Shown here in pieces: positions 25,225-33,048 of a stretch of 64,000 nt of DNA (position 1 is the first letter of the stretch; each line of letters opens with the position of its first letter). The notes beneath the pieces are model-generated. The model made no database searches, was not told where the DNA came from, and saw nothing but the letters and a program-made list of their open reading frames with translations. The translations under genes were made by a program, and so were the position numbers. Origin of the DNA: an uncultured Bacilli bacterium (GTDB lineage Bacteria > Bacillota_I > Bacilli_A > RF39 > UBA660); the NCBI GenBank assembly GCA_934129885.1, contig CAKOWU010000001.1:62001-126000 (forward strand). The letters run 5' to 3'.

Positions 25225-26541
25225 TTAAGAATACCATAATATTATATCATAGTTTCCTGTAATTTGTTTATCAAAATTTGATTTTTTAACACCTGGTATC
25301 CAAAGGATATTATCGTTACTATCGATAACAATTGGGATATTATTCCTTTTTTCCAGTGATATTTTTTCATCGATAAATATATCTTTTACTTTTTTTGTTT
25401 TATTTAGGCCCTTTAAAATAATTTTGTCGCCGTCTTTTCTTGTCCTTATATATATAGGCATATGTATTTCTTTGGAATTTAGTCTACAAATGTAGTTACT
25501 ATTTGTACTTTTATCTTTTACTTTTTCAATGACGTGGCCGTTTGGTAATATGGTTTTGTTTTCTAGTTTTATTTTATATGTTTTTGGTTTTTCTTTTTTA
25601 TTTTGCGTAAAATATATTTTGGTGTAGTCTTTAATGGCAATGATATTATGCGGCAGATGAATAGTCTGATTATGACTATTTACTAGTTTTAGCACCATAT
25701 TTAGGTGTTTATCGTTTAAGCAAGTGATTTGATTTTCGTATATATTCATGAGCATGACTCTTAAAATTTCTTTTTGAATTAATGGTTTTAATTTTTGGAA
25801 TTTTTCTATAATAATCGTGTTACCTTTGGTGACTTTTGGCAAATACTGCATAGTTTCTTCTTCTATGTAAGTGTCATATTCTTTTAAGATGGTGCTGAAT
25901 TTATAAAATTTGTTATGGACGTTTGGGTTTTCTTCTTTAAGATAAGGTAAAATATTCATGCGATACCTATTTCTGGTGTAGGTTTTATCAAAGTTTGTTT
26001 TATCGATGGCGTATGTTATATTATGGGTTTTGACGTAATCTTCTAGTTCTTTTTTGGTATTATTTATGAGAGGCCTTATTATTTGGTAGCCTTTTTGGGG
26101 CGTTACTACACCAAAACCTGAGTAACCCCTAAGGCTTGAGCCTCTTACTATCCGCATCATTATTGTTTCGATTAAGTCATCCCCATGATGAGCCGTTAAG
26201 AGATAGTTTGCTTTACATTTTTTGACAATTTTTTCAAAAAATATATAGCGTTTGGTTCGAGCTTGGTTTTCAACATTCCCTTTTTTATAGTTGTCAATGG
26301 TAAGAATTTCGCATGTTAAGTGTTGTTTGTCGCAATAGCTTTTTACCATAATTTCTTCGGCATTAGATTCTTGTCTTAATTTATGATTTACGTGCGCTAC
26401 TATGATGTTTAGGTTTTTCTTTTGCTTTTGTTTTAACAAGATATCTAACAAGGCCATGGAGTCTGGTCCACCAGAGACGGCAACGACTAGGGTGGTGTTA
26501 TCTTTTATATATGTATTTATGTTATTAATGGCTTGTTTCAT
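25225..26541 (-). CDS. tilS: tRNA(Ile)-lysidine synthetase
   Basis: 438 residues. It modifies C34 of the CAU-anticodon tRNA-Ile to lysidine, which is essential for AUA decoding; AUA is frequent in this AT-rich genome. PP-loop VVAVSGGPDSMALLD near the N-terminus, AHHGDDLIETIMMRIVRGSS, then the C-terminal TilS substrate-binding domain (~residues 360-435). Start 2 nt after the ung stop, indicating an operon. Confidence 0.96.
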   Translation of the reverse strand: MKQAINNINTYIKDNTTLVVAVSGGPDSMALLDILLKQKQKKNLNIIVAHVNHKLRQESNAEEIMVKSYCDKQHLTCEILTIDNYKKGNVENQARTKRYIFFEKIVKKCKANYLLTAHHGDDLIETIMMRIVRGSSLRGYSGFGVVTPQKGYQIIRPLINNTKKELEDYVKTHNITYAIDKTNFDKTYTRNRYRMNILPYLKEENPNVHNKFYKFSTILKEYDTYIEEETMQYLPKVTKGNTIIIEKFQKLKPLIQKEILRVMLMNIYENQITCLNDKHLNMVLKLVNSHNQTIHLPHNIIAIKDYTKIYFTQNKKEKPKTYKIKLENKTILPNGHVIEKVKDKSTNSNYICRLNSKEIHMPIYIRTRKDGDKIILKGLNKTKKVKDIFIDEKISLEKRNNIPIVIDSNDNILWIPGVKKSNFDKQITGNYDIILWYS

Positions 26542-26542
26542 T

Positions 26543-27199
26543 TTAGTCCTCCCATTTAATTGGTTTTATACCATGACTTACTAGAAAGTTATTTGTTTTG
26601 GAAAATGGTTTGCTACCGAAGAAGCCACGGGATGCGGATAGTGGTGAGGGATGGACGCTTTCTATTATGTAGTGGTTTTTATTGGTGATTAGTTCTTTTT
26701 TACTTCTGGCGTAACTTCCCCAAAGGATGAAGACTATTGGTTTTTCTCTTTGGTTTAGTAATTTAATTAGGTCGTCTGTGAAAGTTTCCCAGCCTCTACC
26801 TTTATGTGAAAGCGGGGTATCTTTTACAACGGTCATTATGGAGTTTAGCAAAAATACGCCTTCTTTGGCCCAGTCTGTTAGGTCATTATTTTCTCTTTTT
26901 ACTCCTAAATCATTATATAGTTCTTTAAAAATATTATTCAGTGATGGTGGCCTTTTTACGCCTTCTTGCACGGAGAATGAAAGGCCGTGGGCTTCTCCTT
27001 TTCCGTGGTACGGATCTTGCCCTAGGATAACGACTTTTACCTCATCATAGTCGGTATATCTAAGTGCGTTAAATATATTTTTATACTCTGGATAGATTAT
27101 TCTATGGTTATATTCATTTTTAACAAATATTCCTAGGTTTCTAAAATATGGTTTTTTCATTTCATCTTTTAATACTTCATCCCATTTTTTATTGATCAT
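26543..27199 (-). CDS. ung: Uracil-DNA glycosylase
   Basis: 218 residues, family 1. It removes uracil from DNA. VILGQDPYHGKGEAHGLSFS holds the catalytic Asp, FILWGSYARSKK and HPSPLSASRGFFGS complete the uracil and DNA-contact motifs. GAGGTGA ribosome binding site. First gene of ung-tilS-ftsH. The combination with a T-box-linked dUTPase gene elsewhere in the window covers uracil exclusion in two ways. Confidence 0.97.
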   Translation of the reverse strand: MINKKWDEVLKDEMKKPYFRNLGIFVKNEYNHRIIYPEYKNIFNALRYTDYDEVKVVILGQDPYHGKGEAHGLSFSVQEGVKRPPSLNNIFKELYNDLGVKRENNDLTDWAKEGVFLLNSIMTVVKDTPLSHKGRGWETFTDDLIKLLNQREKPIVFILWGSYARSKKELITNKNHYIIESVHPSPLSASRGFFGSKPFSKTNNFLVSHGIKPIKWED

Positions 27200-27214
27200 T
27201 GTATCACCTCTTCA

Positions 27215-27295
27215 TTATTTTAACATATATTGTTTAACCATTATGATAGCAAAAGTGTATTTATTTCTATTTTTTTGATTGTTTTCTTTCGGCAT
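27215..27295 (-). CDS. Possible 26-codon upstream ORF in the ung leader
   Basis: Open frame starting MPKENNQKNRNK in the ~137-nt leader of ung. No clear ribosome binding site. The first 33 bases resemble the start of the next gene upstream (MPEENKNQNRNL at 27655), which may be chance in A-rich sequence. Translation is doubtful. Confidence 0.2.
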   Translation of the reverse strand: MPKENNQKNRNKYTFAIIMVKQYMLK

Positions 27296-27342
27296 CAGAA
27301 CTTATTTTTACCACTTTGCCTGTCACTGAAAAATTGGTCTAT

Positions 27343-27371
27343 ATTATATCATGGCATTTTAGGTTAGTCAA
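27343..27371 (-). promoter_or_regulatory. Promoter of ung-tilS-ftsH
   Basis: Minus strand TTGACT (27366-27371), 17-bp spacer, TATAAT (27343-27348). Confidence 0.75.
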
Positions 27372-27375
27372 AAGC

Positions 27376-27397
27376 AAAAAAGCAACGCTTGGTTACT
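27376..27397 (-). terminator. Rho-independent terminator of the 27398-27655 gene
   Basis: Minus strand AGTAAC / GTTGCT stem (one G-T pair) with a 5-nt loop, followed by six T. Confidence 0.6.
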
Positions 27398-27655
27398 TTA
27401 TATTAGACAATTGAGCCAAATGGCGAAAAAACCACTGGTGGCAAGGCCGAGTACGAGAAGAAAGACTGGAAATCTATCGTACAAGGTTTCTAGTTTCTTT
27501 TGTTTTCCTTGGTTTAGATTGTTTGTATTTTCGTTTGTCATGGCTTGCTGCTGAATTCTTATTTCTTCTAATTTTTTTCTTTGTGTTAGCAAGGCAATTA
27601 ATTCAAGTCTTATTTGGTTTAAATTTCTATTTTGGTTTTTATTTTCTTCTGGCAT
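27398..27655 (-). CDS. Hypothetical tail-anchored small protein
   Basis: 85 residues. The first ~60 are polar, Gln/Asn-rich and predicted helical (RLELIALLTQRKKLEEIRIQ), and one transmembrane helix closes the protein (FPVFLLVLGLATSGFFAIWL). GGAGAG precedes the ATG. I do not recognise the family. It follows the 104-residue membrane protein gene by 35 bp and may share its transcript; it has its own terminator. Confidence 0.6.
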   Translation of the reverse strand: MPEENKNQNRNLNQIRLELIALLTQRKKLEEIRIQQQAMTNENTNNLNQGKQKKLETLYDRFPVFLLVLGLATSGFFAIWLNCLI

Positions 27656-27690
27656 TTTTCTCTCCCCTTTTTATAATATTGCTTATACTA

Positions 27691-28005
27691 TTATGCTTTA
27701 TATTTTACGTATATTTTATTATAGGTTAATACTAGCAATGGTATTTCGATTATTAGGCTTCCTATTATAAGCATTAATGCAATTTCACTGCTCCAAAATT
27801 CAATGATTGAAGCCGCCAATAAAACAAGTGAATATGTAATCCACATTATGCCATTTGCGTGGTTATAAGATACGACGTCTGTAACCTCATTTTCTTCTAC
27901 TGGTTTACCGCTCCAAAACCACATGGGCTTTTTTCTATTCCATGCATAGATACCAATCGCTGTGAATAAGGCACTACATGGTAACATTACAATATATATA
28001 ATCAA
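27691..28005 (-). CDS. Small three-helix membrane protein of unknown function
   Basis: 104 residues with three hydrophobic segments (~2-22, ~52-70, ~74-95). The motif YAWNRKKPMWFWSGKPVEEN followed by YNHANGIMWITYSLVL is familiar from short membrane proteins of Clostridia and gut Firmicutes that I recall as uncharacterised. No catalytic residues are evident. Downstream of a decayed gene fragment and upstream of a tail-anchored protein gene. Confidence 0.7.
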   Translation of the reverse strand: MIIYIVMLPCSALFTAIGIYAWNRKKPMWFWSGKPVEENEVTDVVSYNHANGIMWITYSLVLLAASIIEFWSSEIALMLIIGSLIIEIPLLVLTYNKIYVKYKA

Positions 28006-28107
28006 ATTCTCCAGTTTTTTACTCTCAATATTTTTCTATATATATAGCAACATATTTTTAATCATTTTTTATTCTTGTTACTTATTTTTTTTTTACATTA
28101 CTATACA

Positions 28108-28178
28108 TCACTTTATTTGTTTTCTTAATTTATATAGGCTATATATATTTATTACGTTCATGATCCTTACCGTACTTT
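28108..28178 (-). pseudogene. Duplicated 3' end of the Na+/alanine symporter gene
   Basis: On the minus strand this stretch reads VRIMNVINIYSLYKLRKQIK then TGA. It is nearly the same as the C-terminus of the intact symporter gene (VGIMAVINIYSLYKLRKQIK, stop at 30221). Nothing of the rest of the gene is present, and the fragment directly abuts the stop of the 445-residue protein. Confidence 0.8.
28112..28170. repeat. Direct repeat A (copy of the symporter gene 3' end)
   Basis: About 59 bp matching 30225-30283 at an offset of 2113 bp: 26 identical bases, one mismatch, 18 identical, then CATGAT after two mismatches. With repeat B it brackets a block containing two hypothetical genes. Confidence 0.8.
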
Positions 28179-29515
28179 TACCTGTGTAATCCGGTAGTTG
28201 TTTCTAGCGCATTATAATCTTTATCAAACTCGGCATAAAGTTTTTGTCTTTCTGCTTCTTTTTGTTCTGGTGTTAGGTTAGTATTTTCATTTATGGCTTT
28301 TTCGGCTTCATAGTATTTATCTGTCAGACTATCTTCGGTTAACTCTGTAATGGGTGCTTGCAATGCTTGCGTTATTTGAGTCGCTTCATTTAATAATTCT
28401 TGCGTAGACTGAGACATAGGTGTGGTTATCTGATTTGAATTTTCATTTTGAGACAATGCCTGCTCCCTTGCTAGAACATCTTGCTCTCTAGCCTTAAGTT
28501 CTTGTTCGCGTTTTTCTAACTGTCTACTTCTTTCTTGTAGTGCCTGCTCCATTTGCTGAATTCTTTCTTCTCGATCAAGAAGTTTTTGTTCTCTTTCTTG
28601 CTGGGCTTCTAGCATATCAGCAATTTGTTCTCTGCTATCTAATTCGGCATTTTTTTCTTCTATTTTCTGTTCCTCCAACGATTTTGAGGTTTGAGCTTTA
28701 GTGTTTACTGCCTCTGTTTTTTGTGGTGCATTTTGATTTAAATTATTTGTTTGTTGTTCTTTCAAACGCTTAATTTCTACATCTTTGGCTGCAAGTTTGG
28801 CTTCATATTCACCACTCGCTGCACTTAAAATTTCACTTTTCATATTTTCTGGTATTATTTTAAACCAAGATTGTTCTTTAAGATTTTGTTCTACTAGCAC
28901 TCGTGATTGTTTTGTATAATTATCTTTACTTATCTTATATAGTTCTTCTATGTTCGGATTATTTCCTAGTACACCTTTTAGTTCACCCGCCGCAATACCT
29001 GCGAGTGTTACAGTTATTTCGTTTACTTCTTTCTCGTCTTTTACACTAGTTATAATCTCAACATCTTGTTTTGTTAGACTATTAGATTTTATTTTTTCTT
29101 TTAAACCTTTATCATAACTTTTTAGTAGGGCATTTTTCAAGTTTTCATTGTTGCTAAAGTCACCTTTGTTTTGAAAGATATATCTTACTATTTTCGGATT
29201 TCTTTCGGCTTGTTTGATAAAGATTTCATTTATTTCGTTTTGTCTATTTGGATTTTGCATTAATGCTTTAAAAACTATATCTGTATTAGAAGAAATACTT
29301 GTACCTTTAAAATAGTTATCAAATAATTCATTTATGTATATTTCATTTTGTGTTAACCTATCAAAGGCTTTATTATTTAAAGCACTATTAATGGTTTGAC
29401 TTTTAAATTTCTTTGCTTGTTCTATTTTACCAGATTTAATTTTATAACCGTTTGTTTTGACGAGAGCATAAAGAGCAAACCTTTCTGTAAAAGACAGGTT
29501 AAAGAATAAGTCCAT
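28178..29515 (-). CDS. Hypothetical coiled-coil protein
   Basis: 445 residues, no signal peptide or transmembrane helix. Residues ~1-235 are helical and polar without a motif I recognise. Residues ~240-355 form a long coiled coil rich in Glu, Gln and Arg (QQEREQKLLDREERIQQMEQ, then LEKREQELKAREQDVLARE). The C-terminal ~90 residues are Thr/Glu-rich. Its start overlaps the stop of the 95-residue gene as TAATG, so the two are coupled. Both sit inside a block bounded by direct repeats, which suggests acquisition as a unit. No function is assigned. Confidence 0.7.
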   Translation of the reverse strand: MDLFFNLSFTERFALYALVKTNGYKIKSGKIEQAKKFKSQTINSALNNKAFDRLTQNEIYINELFDNYFKGTSISSNTDIVFKALMQNPNRQNEINEIFIKQAERNPKIVRYIFQNKGDFSNNENLKNALLKSYDKGLKEKIKSNSLTKQDVEIITSVKDEKEVNEITVTLAGIAAGELKGVLGNNPNIEELYKISKDNYTKQSRVLVEQNLKEQSWFKIIPENMKSEILSAASGEYEAKLAAKDVEIKRLKEQQTNNLNQNAPQKTEAVNTKAQTSKSLEEQKIEEKNAELDSREQIADMLEAQQEREQKLLDREERIQQMEQALQERSRQLEKREQELKAREQDVLAREQALSQNENSNQITTPMSQSTQELLNEATQITQALQAPITELTEDSLTDKYYEAEKAINENTNLTPEQKEAERQKLYAEFDKDYNALETTTGLHR

Positions 29516-29802
29516 TAATCATTCACCTCGATTTCTTCCATACCAAATTCATCTAAAATCATATTTATAAACATTACGATATTTATTTTGTCGATATTTT
29601 CTCCTACAGTTATTTCATTTAAATTATTGCTTGCTTTTTCTTTTATTAAAGATACTAAAAACAAATTTAGGTCATTAGTATTTAAGTCACTTTTATTATA
29701 CTTATAATTATGTTCAAAAAGTTCTTTAGTAATGACTTCTTTTTCTAGTATTACATTTAAATCGTTTATATGTGATAATACTTGATTTATTACTTCATTC
29801 AT
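29515..29802 (-). CDS. Hypothetical small acidic protein
   Basis: 95 residues, acidic and probably helical (MNEVINQVLSHINDLNVILE, ending MEEIEVND), no membrane segment, no recognised motif. First gene of a two-gene unit with the coiled-coil protein; ribosome binding site AAGGTG. A role as partner of the larger protein is plausible from coupling alone. Confidence 0.6.
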   Translation of the reverse strand: MNEVINQVLSHINDLNVILEKEVITKELFEHNYKYNKSDLNTNDLNLFLVSLIKEKASNNLNEITVGENIDKINIVMFINMILDEFGMEEIEVND

Positions 29803-29985
29803 TTGTACACCTTATCTTTCTATATATAGAATAACATATTTTGAGTGAGAAAATTTACTCTTATTATTTATTTTGACGTTATTATACATTTTTATTACCA
29901 ACATTAATTATTTATATTTCATTATAATTATCTCTACTTTCTTTACTAGTTGTTATGTATTAACACTGTATTCTCTTTGATTTTT

Positions 29986-30010
29986 AACGTATAACTTACA
30001 GTTTCAGGTT
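29986..30010. promoter_or_regulatory. Operator-like inverted repeat, site 2
   Basis: AACGTATAAC, five bases, GTTTCAGGTT. The left half is identical to the consensus, the right half matches 7 of 10. Confidence 0.45.
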
Positions 30011-30092
30011 AAAAACATGACGAAAATATTACTTTTAGCATATTAAAATGATAATAAATAGTGGTTTTTCCTTTAAAAAAGTGTAAAAAAAG

Positions 30093-30117
30093 AACGCACA
30101 ACTGTAGGTTATACGTT
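30093..30117. promoter_or_regulatory. Operator-like inverted repeat, site 3
   Basis: AACGCACAAC, five bases, GTTATACGTT. The right half is identical to the consensus, the left matches 8 of 10. Confidence 0.5.
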
Positions 30118-30220
30118 AATCTATACTGGCTTTTTATAACATATCATGTAGTTTCTATTGCAATAATATCAATAATTATGGTGGGTGTAAATAGTTGCTG
30201 TGATTTACTTTTATACACTA

Positions 30221-31441
30221 TTATTTTATTTGTTTTCTTAATTTATATAGACTATATATATTTATTACGGCCATGATACCTACCATTATGTCTACTAGAT
30301 CCCATATGATACTCGGGCTTGCTAGACTACCGAAGAGGACACTTAAGGGAACTAGTATTTTTAGAATTTTGGGATGTTTTTTTATTATGAAGTAGGCACT
30401 GCTGGTGGTGTAGTAATAACCGGAAAGGACTGTGGAAAAAGCAAATAATAAGATACAGATAGATAGGAGGGTGCTGCCGAGGTCGCCGAAGTGGTAGGTA
30501 AAGGCATATTTTGTTATTTCGATGCCGTTGATATCGTTTATGGATAGGCCTGCGTAGGGGGTCATAAGCAGGAGGATGGCACTGGCGGTACAGACGACCA
30601 TGGTAACGATGTAGATGCCTACTACTTGGACTAAGGCACCTGACTTAGGGTTATTTGTTTTGGATGTTCCGAGGGCGAAGGCACCAAGACCAAGACCAGA
30701 TTCATTTGAGAAGATGCCTCTTTGAATGCCAACGATAACCATGGGTATGAATGAGGCGAAGAATGATTTGGTGTTTAGGGCGCTTTGGAATATGATTTTT
30801 AATACTTCTGGCAAATGATTTATGTTGATGATGATGACGTATATGGTCATAGATATATATATTATGCCCATTAAGGGTATTATTTTAGTTGTGAGGTTAA
30901 CGACGTTTTTTATACCTTTTTTTAGTATTAATAATGAGATTAGGAACAGGAACGGACCGATTATTAGCTCATTTAGATTGATGGATTTGACGACGGTGCT
31001 GGCCTGTACGGGGATGAAGCCGATAAGGTAGGCGATGATGACTATGAGTGCGTATGCTATGGCGAGTTTATTTTTACCAAGGCCATATTTTATGTAACAA
31101 GGCGGCCCAGCGATGTTTTTTTTATATTTTATGGCGAGGTAACTTTCGGCGTAGGTTAAGGAGCCTGTTACTAGGGCGATTACCCACATCCAAAAAATAG
31201 TCCCTGGACCGGCAAGATAGATGGCGAGGGCTACTCCGGCTATACTTCCTACTCCGATACGTCCAGCGAGGGCGATAAATAATGATTTTGTGGGGTTGTC
31301 TTCAGAACGTGTTATTAAGACTTTTAGTAGTCTTTTGAATTTAAACTGGGGAAATGATAGTTTTAGGGAGAAATAAAGCCCTGCGGTTATAATAAGGGCG
31401 AGTGCTACGGACCATGTTACTGATTTTATTAATATAAGCAT
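30221..31441 (-). CDS. Sodium:alanine/glycine symporter (AGCS family)
   Basis: 406 residues, slightly shorter than the usual ~450, with about ten transmembrane helices. Imports alanine or glycine with Na+. Signature regions: GRIGVGSIAGVALAIYLAGP followed by GTIFWMWVIALVTGSLTYAE, and GIQRGIFSNESGLGLGAFAL. The codon usage is richer in G than neighbouring genes. The last ~20 codons are duplicated at 28108-28178, so the 3' end may have served as an insertion or recombination target. Substrate choice within AGCS is not decidable from sequence. Confidence 0.93.
   Translation of the reverse strand: MLILIKSVTWSVALALIITAGLYFSLKLSFPQFKFKRLLKVLITRSEDNPTKSLFIALAGRIGVGSIAGVALAIYLAGPGTIFWMWVIALVTGSLTYAESYLAIKYKKNIAGPPCYIKYGLGKNKLAIAYALIVIIAYLIGFIPVQASTVVKSINLNELIIGPFLFLISLLILKKGIKNVVNLTTKIIPLMGIIYISMTIYVIIININHLPEVLKIIFQSALNTKSFFASFIPMVIVGIQRGIFSNESGLGLGAFALGTSKTNNPKSGALVQVVGIYIVTMVVCTASAILLLMTPYAGLSINDINGIEITKYAFTYHFGDLGSTLLSICILLFAFSTVLSGYYYTTSSAYFIIKKHPKILKILVPLSVLFGSLASPSIIWDLVDIMVGIMAVINIYSLYKLRKQIK
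30225..30283. repeat. Direct repeat B (3' end of the symporter gene)
   Basis: Partner of repeat A at 28112-28170; see there. It is the intact copy and encodes the symporter C-terminus. Confidence 0.8.
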
Positions 31442-31510
31442 ATGTTATCACCTAGATCATTATATGTTTATGGGGCACCCTTTTTTAATGGTTTATATTT
31501 ATTATTTTAG

Positions 31511-31547
31511 CAAAAGAAAAAGGGTGGCCTGTTCTGGCCTATCACCC
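31511..31547 (-). terminator. Rho-independent terminator upstream of the symporter gene
   Basis: Minus strand GGGTGataGGCC / GGCCACCC followed by TTTTTCTTTT. It follows the decayed reading frame at 31562-31742 and would insulate the symporter gene. Confidence 0.7.
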
Positions 31548-31561
31548 GAGATATGTTATTT

Positions 31562-31742
31562 TTATTTATATTTTTTAGTGGTTGTTTTATTTTGGGTTTT
31601 GTCTTGCGTGATTGTTTCTAAATCGTCAAATAAATCTTTTATATGGACTAATTAATTCTTGTACAGTTGGTGGCAGTGGCACATGAGGTGTTGTTCCTGT
31701 TTTCTTCTTATCTTCAAATATATCACTTAAAGGGTACGGAAC
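31562..31742 (-). pseudogene. Frameshifted C-terminal gene remnant
   Basis: Minus-strand frame LSDIFEDKKKTGTTPHVPLP continues to SPYKRF and then stops. A +1 shift restores IKDLFDDLETITQDKTQNKT and ends at TAA just before a terminator. An in-frame TGA lies upstream of the fragment. This looks like the tail of a lost gene whose terminator survives. Family not recognised. Confidence 0.5.
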
Positions 31743-31769
31743 AGAAAGTCAGCCATACGTGGTTACACA

Positions 31770-31874
31770 ATGAATATTAGAAAAGATTGTATGATTAAAC
31801 TACTAGAGGAAAATACTTTATATAATAAGGAACATTATTTACCCCTAGTAGTTATTAAAAAAGTCTTAAGTTAA
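31770..31874 (+). CDS. Possible 34-codon ORF ending in a terminator
   Basis: ATG at 31770; the product starts MNIRKDCMIKLLEENTLYNK and ends KKVLS. No clear ribosome binding site. A terminator hairpin overlaps its stop codon, which hints at a real 3' end. Probably the remnant of a larger gene; not recognised. Confidence 0.3.
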   Translation: MNIRKDCMIKLLEENTLYNKEHYLPLVVIKKVLS

Positions 31875-31893
31875 ATTTTAAGGCTTTTTATTT
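31856..31893 (+). terminator. Rho-independent terminator
   Basis: Stem AAAAAGTCTTAA / TTAAGGCTTTTT (one G-T pair) followed by ATTTTAT. Confidence 0.6.
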
Positions 31894-31924
31894 TATATAT
31901 TTTTGAGGACTTTTTTGTAACTAA

Positions 31925-32200
31925 ACTGGTAATGATTATAGTCTTAAAGAATGCAAAAATAGTAACTGGCTTTTTTTAGGATTACGCGAGTGGACTTTGA
32001 TGCCTAGTTATAGAACTGATTTAGATTATAATACAGTAAATACTATAGTGGAAACAGGACAAGTTGCGGACGTTGGTTCTGTTTATCCAAATAATGCTAA
32101 TAATTATTATAGACCAGCTTTTTATTTAAAGAAGGACGTTTATATTCTTGATAATGGCAACAATGGTTCAAAAGATAAGCCATATATTTTGGCAAATTAA
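31925..32200 (+). pseudogene. C-terminal fragment of a large extracellular-type protein
   Basis: Open from just after an in-frame TAA at 31922 to the stop at 32198-32200, with no plausible start until a late ATG at 31997. It reads WLFLGLREWTLMPSYRTD, then YPNNANNYYRPAFYLKKDVY and a Gly/Lys tail (GSKDKPYIL). The RPAFYL-x-DVYI...KDNPY-like ending is familiar from DUF6273-type and related surface or phage-like proteins of gut Firmicutes (from recall). Only the end of the gene is here; an ORF call from 31997 would be misleading. Confidence 0.6.
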
Positions 32201-32225
32201 ATAAACCTAGTTTTTACGCTAGGTT
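32200..32225. terminator. Bidirectional terminator before rsmA
   Basis: AACCTAG / CTAGGTT stem with an 8-nt loop; minus strand continues TTATTT. It ends the tatD-rsmA unit. Confidence 0.7.
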
Positions 32226-33038
32226 ATTAGATATTTCTACAAACATTTCTACGGGTAAGGCTTCCGCTCTTACGGAAAGGTCATAGTTATGTTTTTTTAG
32301 AACTTCTTCTACTTTTTCTAAATCATAACCTTTTAAATTATTCTTTAAGGTTTTTCTTTTTTGGGTAAAACTATCTCTAATTAGTTTAAAAAATATATCT
32401 TCATTTTTTAAGAAAAGGTTATTTTCTTTTCTCGTAAATTCTACGACAATACTATCAACGTTTGGTTTTGGCATGAATACATTTCTACTAACGTCTAGTA
32501 GTTTATTTATATTAAAGTAATAATTTAGATAAACTGACAAAGAGTTATACTCTTTTGTTTTGGGTTTTGCTTTAAATCTATCTCCTACTTCTTTTTGAAC
32601 CATTACTACGATTTTTTGGACTGGTACTTTATCTTCAATTAATTTAATAATTATTGGTGTAGTTATATAATAAGGTAAATTGGCAACAACGTATAGTTTT
32701 TTATAGTCATATTTTTGGATATCGTTTAAGACATTACGTTTTAAAAAGTCGCTATAGATGATTTGGGTATTGCTGTGGATATTTTTTTCTAATATAGGTT
32801 TTAGGGTGTCATCTATTTCGTATGCTAGAACGTTTTTGGCTTTAGCGCCGAGGGCATTTGTAAGTGAACCTGCACCTGGTCCTATTTCAATAACGAGAGT
32901 TTCTTTATTAATGTCAGATTTATTTACGATGTTTTGGATAATATTTTTATCCACAATAAAGTTTTGACCAAATTTCTTTTTGAAACTGAAGTTATTTTCT
33001 TTTAGGGTATTGTTCATTTTGTTTGGTGAATATTCCAT
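32214..33038 (-). CDS. rsmA: 16S rRNA (adenine1518/1519-N6) dimethyltransferase
   Basis: 274 residues. It dimethylates two adjacent adenines in the 3' hairpin of 16S rRNA; loss gives kasugamycin resistance. KKFGQNFIVDKNIIQNIV at the N-terminus, SAM motif VIEIGPGAGSLTNAL, catalytic NLPYYITTPI. C-terminal helical domain with FTQKRKTLKNNL. GGAGG site; 10 bp after the tatD stop, the usual tatD-rsmA order of Firmicutes. Confidence 0.97.
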   Translation of the reverse strand: MEYSPNKMNNTLKENNFSFKKKFGQNFIVDKNIIQNIVNKSDINKETLVIEIGPGAGSLTNALGAKAKNVLAYEIDDTLKPILEKNIHSNTQIIYSDFLKRNVLNDIQKYDYKKLYVVANLPYYITTPIIIKLIEDKVPVQKIVVMVQKEVGDRFKAKPKTKEYNSLSVYLNYYFNINKLLDVSRNVFMPKPNVDSIVVEFTRKENNLFLKNEDIFFKLIRDSFTQKRKTLKNNLKGYDLEKVEEVLKKHNYDLSVRAEALPVEMFVEISNNLA

Positions 33039-33048
33039 TATTTCCTCC

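Larger units (their letters stand above)
29803..30220. other. 418-bp gene-free region with two operator-like repeats
   Basis: No convincing gene is present. A 71-codon plus-strand frame (30061-30276) runs into the symporter gene and lacks family signals. The region holds two copies of the 25-bp inverted-repeat motif (29986 and 30093), about 107 bp apart, and a 9-codon frame (MTKILLLAY) between them. Composition is very AT-rich. It may be the former control region of a lost surface-protein gene (inference). Confidence 0.5.

Noticed and set aside
30061..30276. 71-codon plus-strand frame before the symporter gene
   Set aside because: Overlaps operator-like repeats and the symporter 3' end, no ribosome binding site, AT-driven hydrophobicity.
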